Shown one piece after another: positions 21,708 to 32,400 of a DNA stretch of 64,000 nt (positions are counted from its first letter, which is position 1; every line of letters starts with the position of its first letter). The DNA comes from Daldinia sp. FL1419 (Eukaryota; Ascomycota; Sordariomycetes; Xylariales; Hypoxylaceae). The DNA lies in NCBI GenBank assembly GCA_025201765.1, contig MU623461.1, positions 46,319 through 110,318 of the forward strand. Reading direction: 5' to 3'. The position numbers and the translations under genes were made by a program. A model generated the notes under the pieces. It ran no database searches. It saw only the letters and a list, made by a program, of their open reading frames with translations, and was not told where the DNA came from.

Positions 21708-21852
21708 CAGCGACTTCGCCAGGCCAGTTCAAAGCCTGACCTGACCTGTATCTGACCTGACGTAGCCTACACAAGTCTAATTTTTACAATATCTACCTAG
21801 GCTAGGCTTGAAATCTTTTTATCTGACCTGACTTGAACTGACGAAGTCGCTG
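21708..21852. mobile_element. 145-bp hAT-type miniature element with 8-bp target duplication
   Basis: The element begins CAGCGACTTCG and ends CGAAGTCGCTG. Terminal inverted repeats continue inwards as CAGTTCAAAG against CTTGAACTG with one small gap. It is flanked by exact 8-bp direct repeats GCTGAGGG at 21700-21707 and 21853-21860. Inside each end are GACCTGAC copies (subterminal repeats). Eight-base target duplications and termini of CAG-x-G type are the hallmark of the hAT superfamily. It has no coding capacity and would depend on a transposase elsewhere. Confidence 0.82.
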
Positions 21853-22077
21853 GCTGAGGGATTGAGTACCTAAGCGGTTCCTAGCTGTGGCTTCACGCCG
21901 CAATATATCTCTATAAATGCGGCTGAAAACCGTTGGGTTGTCTGGTCGCCTTACATTAAACCTAGGTAGGTAGGTGATAGGTACAAAAAGAAGACTCTAC
22001 GTCTTCCCAAAGCTATAACAACTCCAGCCCCAGACTTACTGATGTTTTAACTACTCTCCAAAAATAGCCCGACCCAA

Positions 22078-22827
22078 ATGGATCTAGAAATCGCTTTAAT
22101 TTCTAATAGCTCTGTAGAGAAACATTTAGATGTTTCGTATGACTGGAGATGGGAATCTATTAAACCCATCATTCTTCAAATCTATTTAGAAGAAAGAAAT
22201 GAGCTCGCGCGCCCCAAATCCCGAGTGAAGGAAGGGTATAGCTTTGACGCACAGTAAACATCTCCTATACTTAACCACTTGATCGCAATAAGCGAATACT
22301 AATGGGAGTTTAACGTTTAGGATCCATCAATATTGGTATCGCTTGAAGAAGCGGCTCATCAAAAAAAGGATGACGACTAAATAGAAGAACGCCATCATTA
22401 AGATTATTTCAAGTAAGTCAAGGTGGTGCTGAAAAGAGTGTGGACAAAGAGAATTCGACGCGATATATCGATGACAAGATTCGCCGGAGTGAACGATTGC
22501 AAGTTTATCCTGGAATGTACATAAGAATAAAAGTATGCTCTAGCTAATTTAGCCTTCTAAATCTACTCTTAGATTTATTCAACATAACCATCCGTATGCC
22601 GCATTGGCTCGCAGCACCGGCAATTACAGCCTCTCTTCGCTAACCGGCTCTTTTAAACTATCAACATGAAGTCTAAACAAGCGTTTCTATTCTAGAAGTG
22701 CAGCGACATGGCTTCATGACTTTTGGATATATTATTTAATGACTGGCAAGTACTGGAGTATGGGCCCATTGGTATGGGATTTACGTCAAATCCTGTGTTG
22801 CTATGCCTCTTTCGTCTTCAGATCATG
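22078..22827 (+). pseudogene. Decayed Clr5-domain protein gene
   Basis: ATG at 22078 opens a frame reading YDWRWESIKPIILQIYLEE, the start of a Clr5 domain. A GTAAAC...TACTAAT...TTTAG intron (22254-22320) joins it to IHQYWYRLKKRLIKKRMTTK, the end of the domain. The frame then meets TAG at 22382 where KNAIIK would continue. Another frame stays open from about 22421 to 22535, and at about 22702-22827 a third reads AATWLHDFWIYYLMTGKYWSMGP-like sequence, typical of the C-terminal part of fungal Clr5 proteins. Several frames and stops mean the full gene is broken, though the first 79 codons could still be expressed. Clr5 domains are fungal-specific and often regulatory. Confidence 0.6.
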
Positions 22828-23188
22828 ATACGGATCAAGAATCCAGTCAATAAATCATTGCAGGTCCCTTTCCTCAAAACCCTACACAACTCTGCCGGTG
22901 GAGCATACGTCACAGAGATCCATTTTATATTACTATCGATTCTCCATCAGAGGAGTCTTACGTTGTTGACGATTGATACCATACCGATGAATCCAGATGG
23001 AGTAGCTAGCCCACTACTTAACCCCCTCCAAGCCTATCAGCGACACTAGCACAGGGACTCGAGAGGAATCGACTCCCGAGTGTCCAAGCCAATGAGGTTC
23101 TTTTTTGACGCATACGAATGAATATTGCGCGAGGAGAGACGAGGCGCGCGAATCGTATTACGCAAATCTTGACGACTATGATACCATT
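22828..23188. other. Intergenic, no supported gene
   Basis: Tail of the broken Clr5 locus and 3' flank of the aminotransferase. An open frame at 22723-23049 crosses the pseudogene and is not supported. Confidence 0.4.
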
Positions 23189-24508
23189 CTATCCTACCCT
23201 CAATCCCTGAGCAATACCTAACTCTAACACCCCGACAAATCTTCTCACATCCTCTACCGAGCTATAAAACCCAAACGAGACCCTAGCACCCAACCTATTC
23301 ATCGTCAACCTGACCCCGGCCTCCCCCTTGAAAAACTCACCCCATTCCCTCGGCAGCGCCAAAATCGCCATGTGCGGCGCCCTCTTCCCCCTTTCCCGTG
23401 GACTCAACACCTTTACGCCTAACCTATCGCACTCCCGTTCCAACCCCTCCGTCAACCCCAGTAAATACTCCTCCACATCCCTCGGGCCCAAAACATCGAG
23501 ATAAAACCTCGCAAATGCCTCTGCCGCCGCGACGGCCACCAAGCTCATATTCGCATGTTCGAACCGCCGCGCATTCGGATGAAAGTCCAACTCCTCATCC
23601 GCCCTAACAACCAAGCTCTCATCTAAGTTCCTCACAGCCTCCATACTCACGATCGGCGGGACCGGCCCTCCATCCTCGCCCCCTAACTCCCTCAACGCCT
23701 CGGGGGAGACATACAGCGCCCCCACCCCCGTCGGCGCATTCAGCCCCTTATGCAGACTAAACGCCGCCGCGGAGACCCCCCACTCCGTTACATCCACGGC
23801 CGCAAACCCCACCTGCTGCGTAACGTCCGCGAGGACGTGTATTCCGCGGTGTCGATACGCTTTACATATCCCCTTTACATCGTTCCTAACCCCCGTATCA
23901 AACGCGACCGAACTAAGCCCGATCGCCCTTGTCCGCGTATCCACATACGGCCGTAGCGTCTCGGCATCCACGGGGTCAATCCGCCCCGCCCTCTCGGCCG
24001 CCGGAATAGTGGGGACAAGACGGACCTCGAGCCCTGCGCCCCTCAGCGCGAGCCAGCACAAGATCTGGTTCGGATGCTCGTTATCCAGGGTGACGACGTT
24101 ATCCCCCGGCGCGAGCCCCACGCACCGGATAAAACTCCCCAACGCCTCCGTCGTGTCCCGCGAAAACGCAATCGTCGCCGGGTCCGAGGCGTTGATGCAC
24201 CGCGCCACCAAGCGTCGCGCTTCCTCGCGGGTGGACCGCCAGGCAGGGTACGGGTTTGCGTCGTATAGGGCTTGGGCGGAGTATCGCGTTATGGCCTCGT
24301 GCACGATGAGGTTAGAGGGGGGCGCGGAGGCGGCGTTGAGGAATATTATGTTGTTGGAGGTGGGTTGCGAGACTAGGGGGACGAGGTGTCTGTGCGATGC
24401 GAATTTATCTGCTAGGCGTTTTTCTTCGTCTGTGGTGTCTTTGGGGGATGAAGTACTAAGTTCGGCATGTGTGCACGGGGGTCTGGTGGTGAGTGGACGG
24501 GATACCAT
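23189..24508 (-). CDS. PLP-dependent aminotransferase class V (cysteine desulfurase / isopenicillin N epimerase-like), 439 aa
   Basis: A single-exon gene for a fold-type I PLP enzyme. After a Ser/Thr-rich start, FLNAASAPPSNLIVHEAI opens the class V fold. DTTEALGSFIRCVGLAPGD is the cofactor phosphate region, VTLDNEHPN and LADVTQQVGF provide ring-stacking and Asp contacts, and SLHKGLNAPTGVGALYVSPE holds the Schiff-base Lys (about residue 254). A C-terminal domain with VRLTMNRLGARVSFGFYSSVEDV completes it. The N-terminal motifs resemble isopenicillin-N epimerase-like members, which act on small amino acids or amines; the substrate is unknown. The gene is clearly richer in G+C and C-ending codons than its neighbours. 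It has no signal peptide. Confidence 0.88.
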   Translation of the reverse strand: MVSRPLTTRPPCTHAELSTSSPKDTTDEEKRLADKFASHRHLVPLVSQPTSNNIIFLNAASAPPSNLIVHEAITRYSAQALYDANPYPAWRSTREEARRLVARCINASDPATIAFSRDTTEALGSFIRCVGLAPGDNVVTLDNEHPNQILCWLALRGAGLEVRLVPTIPAAERAGRIDPVDAETLRPYVDTRTRAIGLSSVAFDTGVRNDVKGICKAYRHRGIHVLADVTQQVGFAAVDVTEWGVSAAAFSLHKGLNAPTGVGALYVSPEALRELGGEDGGPVPPIVSMEAVRNLDESLVVRADEELDFHPNARRFEHANMSLVAVAAAEAFARFYLDVLGPRDVEEYLLGLTEGLERECDRLGVKVLSPRERGKRAPHMAILALPREWGEFFKGEAGVRLTMNRLGARVSFGFYSSVEDVRRFVGVLELGIAQGLRVG

Positions 24509-25088
24509 GGTCGGTGATTTAGTGGTGAGTTAACACTCACCAATTCGCATCTAGAGCTTGCGAGGGAGATTAGAATATGCTTAGAGAGTAATAAGAAGAT
24601 GTTAAAATAAGTTTCTGGTTAAATCAGGATGCCTATCTACCTATATCCATTTGTGATTGGTATCGAGTAGTATTGCACCATATACTCCCCTATACACGCC
24701 TATCAACCCCGCTCCGTCGCCTGGAACCAATCAACGCACGCATTTATATCAATTTCTTACCTAGAACGGCATGTAACATGCATGCATCGGGCGTAGGACT
24801 TATTTTTCTGCAGGGTGACGACACACAATCGTAGCTGCAGGACAGCATGTGGGTTTGGCAGCTATGTATCACGAAGGGCAAAAAAATCATTCTAGAAGTG
24901 AAGAATTGAATTATGATTAAAATGTTATAAATAAAAATGTCTATTTTCAAAGGGGTATTGGCTTTCCCAGCATAAGTTATATACTAGTCAAGAAGAATAT
25001 CAAATTATTAACATGTCCTAAACTCCCCGCTAATGAATCTGCAAATGCACCACCAATGCCCGACGCTTATTTACTGTCAATCTTACAT
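24509..25088. other. Intergenic, no supported gene
   Basis: Promoter of the aminotransferase and 3' flank of the mucin-like gene. AT-rich from about 24880 to 25020. Nothing else recognised. Confidence 0.4.
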
Positions 25089-27281
25089 CTAACCCGTTAC
25101 GGTAGCGGTGACCGTGTCCGTCGTGGTCGTTATCACCGTTTCTTTCTCGGTCACGGTGACGGTAGCTGGAGCGGGTGTAACCGCGGATGTAACCTCAAAG
25201 TTATTGGGACTCGTGAAAAACGGATTACCATTCGGGCCGTCTCTGCTGTCTCCTCCGATTCCCCCGAGGCCGGGAAAGTCAATAATATCTGTTTCGATCG
25301 GGATAACATGAAGACCAGAATCCGTCGGCGTGGACTGTGTTACCGTTGTGGTACTTATGGCTGGCTGGGATGTCTCGATTGGTGAGGAGGTTGGGGCTTG
25401 CGGGATGGAAGGCGTAACGGTTACGGTTTCCGTGACTACCTTAGGAGGCGAAGACGAGCTCGAGGATCGTGTCGCAGTGCTAAAGGTGGTCGGGATATAA
25501 GTAACCGTAACCGTCTTCTCCGAAGGCTGAGCAGGACCCGAAGCGCTCGCCACTGGAGAGGTTGGCGTAGATGATCCCGGGTTTATAGTGGTCTTGGCCG
25601 TCTCTGTGGATGTTGGCGTGACCGTCACCGTAACCGGAGTTCCGTCCGAGGTTTCGGTCTCTGTAGGTGGACTGGCTGAAGCCGAGCTTGCTATAGGGGG
25701 CACGGCGCCGCCCAATGCTTTACGAACAGTTGAATCATCCCAGCAGCCAATCTGAACTCCCCTGACAATGGTCATAGGTAACGCATAACAGGTCAGATCA
25801 CCTGCGCAAGGAGTGATCTCGAATCCGCCCGCGCTAGAACATCTCCCAATATTTCCATTAACACAAGCAACTTGACCGGCAGCACAAGCCGAATCCTCGG
25901 TCAAACTGGCGAAAACCTTGTTATAGTTCTTCGCATCGGCTAGATTGCTAGCAAGCACTTCGGGTGAGACGGTTGTTGACGAGGCCGGGATAGAACTAAT
26001 AACTGTGGGAACCTGGTCATTTAACGACCCTGTCGGTGTTACGGGATGAGATACGTAGGACGATTTAACGACTGATGCGAATGAAGCGGTGGTGAGTGGC
26101 GGGGACGTAGCAGAAGCCGACGCGGATGAGCTTTCTATGTTACTAGCGCTCGCACTACCTGCTGGCGTAGAGGGGCTTGCGAGAGCAGTGCTCGAATTAA
26201 CAGATGCGGTAGAGACCGATAATGCAGAGCTGCTTTCCGTCGATTGGGACATGGTAACGGATACCGCCGATGACGTCGGTTCAAGGGGAAGAGCCAACGA
26301 GGCGGATAAGGTTTGTGCGGTAGATTGCTGAGATGAACTTCCCGTCGAGTTCGACGGGGCGGCAACCACAGTTGAGCTTGACTTGGCCAAATCTGCGGTA
26401 GAAGCAGGTCCAACGGGGACCGTGGAAGACGGGAAGAAGTTGAAAGTAGGAATACTAGTACTCTCGCTTAAGGTGAATGACTGAGATACCGAAGTCAAAG
26501 AATTAGACCCAGCTGGGGCCGAGATAGAAACCACACTCGACGCAGCTGCAGCTGATGAAGTTGTATTGGACCCTGATGTTACAGACGATAATAGTTGAGA
26601 TGAAGATGACGCCGGTGCAGTGGCAGTAGTAGGGCTCGATTTGACCAGGTCCGCAGTAGAAGCCGGTCCAACAGGAACTGTGGAAGACGGAAAGAAGTCG
26701 AACGTTGGAATACCAGTACTCTCGATTGAACTAGACCTAACCGGGGCTGAGGTAGGACCTGCACTTGAATTAGCCACGGCTGACGAAGTTATATCAGACT
26801 CCGACGCTGTAGACGGTAATAGTCGAGACGAAGATGACGCCGATGTGGTAGCGGCAGTAGAACTCGACTCGGCCAAGTCCGCGGTAGAAGCCGGTCCAAC
26901 GGGGACCGTAGAAGACGGAAAGAAGTCAAAGGTTGGAATGCTGGTAGTCTCGGACCCGACCGGGGCTGATGTAGCCGCGCCCGATGAACTCGAGTCGGAT
27001 TCCGAAGTTATAATCGATAATAGTTGAGATGAAGACGATCCGGGCGCGTCGCTTGTTAACGGTACACTCGTCGTGGCGGCGATGCTGCTGGTATTCGCAA
27101 ACCTAATAACCCTCGAACCCCGTCCCGACGCATCCCGTCGTCTCAATCTGTAACCGATTAGTCGATCATCACCACGCTGTTCTATTTCATCAAGAACGTA
27201 CCTCTCTCCTCTCCTCAGCGGACCTGCCGCCGAGGCCTCCGAGAACAACAGGAGGTGCGAAAATAAAACTAAAATGAGCAT
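25089..27281 (-). CDS. Secreted Ser/Thr-rich mucin-like protein with a CBM19-like domain, 730 aa
   Basis: Starts with a hydrophobic signal peptide (LILVLFSHLLLFSEASA). The mature part is mostly Ser/Thr/Ala with expected O-glycosylation. Three imperfect copies of a unit of about 80 residues carry the block IPTFDFFPSSTVPVGPA (coding DNA at about 26871-26953, 26643-26724 and 26385-26466). A compact domain at about residues 450-530 has conserved cysteines (SACAAGQVACVNGNIGRC, GGFEITPC, TCYALP, GVQIGCWDD) and resembles the CBM19 chitin-binding module of fungal cell-wall proteins. A second Thr/Val-rich tail ends TVTATVTG with no GPI-type hydrophobic end. Likely a wall-associated or secreted chitin-binding protein. 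Confidence 0.82.
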   Translation of the reverse strand: MLILVLFSHLLLFSEASAAGPLRRGERYVLDEIEQRGDDRLIGYRLRRRDASGRGSRVIRFANTSSIAATTSVPLTSDAPGSSSSQLLSIITSESDSSSSGAATSAPVGSETTSIPTFDFFPSSTVPVGPASTADLAESSSTAATTSASSSSRLLPSTASESDITSSAVANSSAGPTSAPVRSSSIESTGIPTFDFFPSSTVPVGPASTADLVKSSPTTATAPASSSSQLLSSVTSGSNTTSSAAAASSVVSISAPAGSNSLTSVSQSFTLSESTSIPTFNFFPSSTVPVGPASTADLAKSSSTVVAAPSNSTGSSSQQSTAQTLSASLALPLEPTSSAVSVTMSQSTESSSALSVSTASVNSSTALASPSTPAGSASASNIESSSASASATSPPLTTASFASVVKSSYVSHPVTPTGSLNDQVPTVISSIPASSTTVSPEVLASNLADAKNYNKVFASLTEDSACAAGQVACVNGNIGRCSSAGGFEITPCAGDLTCYALPMTIVRGVQIGCWDDSTVRKALGGAVPPIASSASASPPTETETSDGTPVTVTVTPTSTETAKTTINPGSSTPTSPVASASGPAQPSEKTVTVTYIPTTFSTATRSSSSSSPPKVVTETVTVTPSIPQAPTSSPIETSQPAISTTTVTQSTPTDSGLHVIPIETDIIDFPGLGGIGGDSRDGPNGNPFFTSPNNFEVTSAVTPAPATVTVTEKETVITTTTDTVTATVTG

Positions 27282-29464
27282 TTTGAGTATGATTTTGCGG
27301 ATTTCTCTTTTCTGGATGGAAGCGAAAACGAATGTCTATCGGAAAAGAAAAGGGAAAAAAAGGCGAAAAGGACGAAAAAAAGATATGTTATGATGCCTTC
27401 GGCATGGAGGAGCGTCTATTCATATTACTTGGTGCAGGCCATAAAGAAGCTAAGGATCTTAAAGGAATGCCAAGTATCATTCAAAACCGAACAAGAGGGC
27501 CGGGAGGCGGCACAATAGCGTAGAGACAAGGTAATAGTTGTACGATAGAAGCGCGCGAACAAAAGAAAGAAAAAGGAAAATAAAATAGGACGACGGATAA
27601 TAAAGAGCCGCAAATTTCACGAGCTGACGACCGGCGAAAATTTCTAAAAAGGAAGAATACAATCCCAGACTATCTCCGCCCGCAGGAGGGGGGAAACCCT
27701 TCATCTTGTACTAAACCCATCGGACGGGAATTGATTAACTATGCACAACAAGTGGATTGATTCCTACGGCCAAGGAATTCTTACCCGTTGGGTCCAACGA
27801 CCGTGACGTCGGAGGGACCAGGGTTTCGCCCAAGTTTCGGCCAAGAGAGGACGTCCAAGTTGCTCGTACCGTCAAATGGAGGCCTATCGAGAGGACCAGA
27901 CGAATCGGAGCAAATCATCCAATGGAGATGATATGGGATAGTATTGGACCATATGATTCCGACCGTCGGAATAGAATTTTGACTCTCGACATGGGCAGAC
28001 CTTACTAGGTTAAACTACTTGCCAGCTGATATGGACCTAGCTTAGTTGTCGGTATCATCTTACGGCGACGAAGATTGGGTTTGAAGAAAGGGTTGGTTAA
28101 GCGCTGAGAGGGGGGTATTTCTAGTTCATTCATCTTGCGTTTCCGTTAATTGACAATCGTGACGCGCGCTTCCGTATTATTGGCAGCGGCCAATTAATGG
28201 TTTAGCGGCTACGATTCATCTCAACCAATCGCTTCGATTTCTGCAGAATCACCTGCGGCTGCCTAAAGCAGGAACCCGTCTTTTCGATCTTGGCTCCGTC
28301 GGCTTCATTGGTCGTTGTCTATCTTTCTTGCATATAAGTACCATAGATAAGTACTTTGAGGGGGTAACATCGCGCAAGAAGTTACATTTGATTCGAGGCC
28401 ATTTATGGTTTGCATACTGAATTCTGGAAACCCAACAATGGATTCGAAAAAGATTAAAAAGTAAGAAGTGGAGGTGGCACGACAAGACCAAAGTGGAAAG
28501 TAAAAAAATGAGGAAGATTAATTACCTAATTAACCAATAACTAAACCAAAATCCTTAATTGAGCACGTGACTGACACATGACATACTGCCTATGCAGCTA
28601 TGTAAAGACTTGAATAATGCATAACGACTATTTTTGGTCAAAGCTTTTTTTATTGAAATGAAGCTAACCTAACCTAGAAAGTTACAATTCTATTGTTAGC
28701 CACCCACGTCCTTTCAATAGCAATAACTAACTAAGGTTAGGTCAGCATAATTTGGCCGTAACGAGGACATGATGGAAAATAATCCACCACAAACTACCTA
28801 GGTTACTAGGTTAGCCTTTACTAGATATTCAATATCGGAAACATCTCAGTTAATTGACCGATAGGCCGTGTATTTAGTCTATTGAAAAGAAAAAGGGCAG
28901 TGCTCAATCTCCAGAAGATGTAGCCTTCAAAGCCGCCCGTAGTTATGGTACGAGGATGTTACACCAATCTACCCAATGTACTAGGTTAGCACGACAAAAT
29001 AGTTAATGTATATTCTAGTTAACCGCCATAAACATACTCCCCTAAGCCTCATTTTGTACCCTGTATAGCTAGGCCTGCCCCTCGGGGACCGCACACCAGA
29101 CCACCCAACTCAATGAAAAAAAAAAAAAAAAAAAAATAACGTATAATCATGGGGTTAAAAAACGGGAAATTGCTAGAAGACATTCAGAGCATTTCCAAAT
29201 GAAATGCGCGCTTGAAGCGCTTCGCGGCTAAGCAATACTCTACTAGATCTTACCCGGGCATTGATCCACGATGCCCCTGCCCTTGCCCTTGCCCCTACCC
29301 CTGTTGCTGAAAAGACCCACGACGAAAACGGATCAATCGGCATGCATATTCAGCCATATATGATCGTGAAATGATTTGGTCAGGCCCGAACCGACGGACG
29401 AATAATACCACTCGATCTTGTCATTTAAAGATCAGAACAAACTTCGTTTCTTTGCGCCTCCCTC
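27282..29464. other. Intergenic, no supported gene
   Basis: About 2.2 kb between two minus-strand genes. Contains an A-run of about 22 bases at 29115-29136 and several short open frames (27332-27523, 27757-28008, 28249-28491) without character. Confidence 0.4.
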
Positions 29465-32400
29465 TTAGGCCGGCTGGTCTTTCTCCAACAAAAGCTGCTG
29501 CAGAGCTTTGAACTTGACAGGCTTCGTCAAAAACTGTGACATGCCTGCATCCATAGCCTCTTGGCGTGTCGCTTCGTTGCCGACACCCGTGATGGCAATG
29601 ATAGTAGACGGTGGCGCGGCACTAGGCTCCCCCGCTCTCTCCAGCTCAAACTCTCTAATTTGCCGTGTTGCTTCGAGTCCATCCATAACGGGCATCTGCA
29701 AATCCATCAACACGAAATCGAAGGGCTCCCGGGCCTCCTTGAACTGGTTAACAGCTTCTAGCCCGTTCATAGCCTCAGCATATGGTAGTTTGATCTTTGT
29801 CATAAACGTCACGAGGAGCTTCAGGTTAATCGCGTTATCATCCACAAGAAGGACTCGTGGTAATCGTCTAATGTGATCTCCAGATCGAGAACGACCGTGT
29901 TGTATGGTCGTCGGTCCTGATTGGTTACCTATCGCGCCGGGGTGAAGTAGCCCTGTCTGAACCAAAGGTATCTTCAAGCGTTGCTGTTCGGATTTCCACT
30001 TCAAAGCTTCTATTGAGGGCCTATATCGGCCCTCCGTTTGGTCGTAGACAACCATCGAAGCATTCCATCCAGTCTCTGAACTGTATCCCTGAATCTGACT
30101 ACCCTCAAGGGACGGCGAGGGCGCTCTAGAACGCGCAGGCTGACCCCGTTGCTTTTCGCTGGCTTCGACGCGTTGAAGGCATTGAAGGAGAACCTTCCCA
30201 AGCTTCCGCACCCCTACAGGTTGACTGATGACTTCGACTATTCTTCCAAGAGAGATAAGATCCTTAACACCCGCAGCCCGTAGAGCCGCAGCCTCAAAAG
30301 CATTCGTGCACACGATAAGCAAAGCTGCTTCTTTCCCCGTATCACCCATCTCCTTGCGCTCAAGGTGCTGCTTTACTAGGTGCTCTATCGGCGGCGGCTC
30401 TGCATATATGTAGATCGCTGTGTCCGGGTCGGCTTCGACGGTTTTGCTTCCAACGACTTTCATATTGAACCATTCCTGGCAGAAGTTGGATATAGAGAAT
30501 TCCAGTTTCGACAACTCGCCGTTATGGGTGCCAAGGAGAGGATCTAGAATGCAAACTTTCTTCCCCGCGGTAGCTTTCAGAGCCTCCCGTTGAATATCGT
30601 CCTGAATCCCGCCGCATAACCTGCTGGGATCGGCACTCTTCATCGGTATAGTGATATTAACGTGCGTTCCAACTCCCTTCTCGCTGTCAATTTTAATCTT
30701 GCCGTCCATATTTTTCACTATCTGGGACGTAATCGATAGCCCAAGACCCGTGCCTGGCGTAAACGAGTCTTCTTGGGAGAAGGGTTTGAATAGATGGTTT
30801 GCCAGGAAGTTCTTGGACATACCGATTCCAGTATCTTTGACAGAAAGGTCCACTTCATAGTTGGACGGTGTGACTTCCTTTGCTTCTAAATAAACGTCAA
30901 TGCAGCCCGTCCTGCAATACTTAATCGCATTTCCGACTACATTCATTATTACCCTCCTAAGGCCACCCGTTTGGCCTTGCAGGCACCATGATGCTAAACG
31001 TTGTATATGGAGTATTATAAAGACTTTACCGGAAAACTTCACACTGCCAGAGTGAATCTGTTCTTCGGTTGTCGACGAGTCATCAATACTCATCGATTTA
31101 ATTTCCGCGGACGCCTCGTCAACGGGGTCGTGATGTCGAAGATTAATCTTGCGGAACGTTTGACCGGCAAAGACCGCTTCGACGACTTCTTCTAACAGGA
31201 GAGCAAGATCAAAGTTCGTCGATAGAGGCTCCCCCACATCGCGCGACTCCTTCCATGTCCTTCTCTCCTTTGCCGAGTCAAACCGCGCGCTCGCACGGTT
31301 CAGATTGTTGATTTTTGCGTAATCCAGAAGGTGATCGATGGTATCCAATAGCGTCTTTCCGCATGTTTCTATCGCGCCAATCAGGCTCATCTGGTAAGCT
31401 GAGGTCATAGTATCTTCTAAGAATTCCAAACTTCCCAGCATTCCATGTAATGGAGAACGCAGATCGTGAGATATAGAGGCGATAAACGTAGACTTGGCAA
31501 TGTTAGTGTTAAGAACTTCCATACTCGCCACCTCGCTCATCATGCAGGAACCGAACGTCTTAAAGTACGGCAACGCATCGTCGGGGTCGCCCATCTTAAA
31601 ATTGTCGCCCCAGATAAAACCTGCCGCAAACCATTGGCCTTGCGCGTAATTAAAAAGTGGTAAAAATACCAGCCATTTCGCGTCCGGTATACTATTAAGA
31701 AGCTCCCGTGGCAGTAGCATATGAGGTTGGTCTTCTATGTCTTGCGTCGACGTATTCAATGCCGTATGATTGGAGCCACCGCCGACAACTACATCATCCA
31801 AGAGCAAACTCTGATCCGAAACAATACGTCCCTTGTTTAAGTAGAAGCATTTGCCGAAAGGGTAGCGCATAATGAACTTCTTGAGGTTTTTTCGTTTGAT
31901 AATGCCTTCAGGGTATTCGTCGCTGTTGCCGCTAAGGATGTCGGCCATTTCGTCTAGTCGGTCGCCGAAAGCAGCCTGGGACAAATTCGATCCGTATCCA
32001 GGAGACGGAATATCATCTCTCGCTTTATCGGCATCGGTTTCTTCATCTTCCGTCGATTCAAAATTTACATCAAAAGGTGCAGCTGGATCGATACCGTTCG
32101 GGGGCGACATTACCCCGTCGGACTGGCCAGAGAATAGACCCGATGCAGCATCAGTAAATACGCAGCCCGTAGCTTTTGCTTGTTGGCAGAGTAATTGCGA
32201 AGCCTGAGTAAAGATTCTACGTATGCTATCTTTCGACGAGTCGGGCGCTTCTTTGCTGTGAGTATCACTATCCCTTGAAAATCGTGGTCCTTGGCCTAAA
32301 CGGGCTCCGCTATACGTGGAGGCATCCCTAGCAGGGGAAATTGAAGCATGCGCCGGATTCGCCGATCCCGGCTCGCTAGGCCGCCCTCGAGGTGGATCAC

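Noticed and set aside
21363..21774. Minus-strand frames near 21.4-21.8 kb
   Set aside because: One runs through the terminal repeat of the hAT-type element; none has protein character.
27332..28491. Short frames in the 27.3-28.5 kb spacer
   Set aside because: Low-complexity or basic products without motifs, overlapping on opposite strands.
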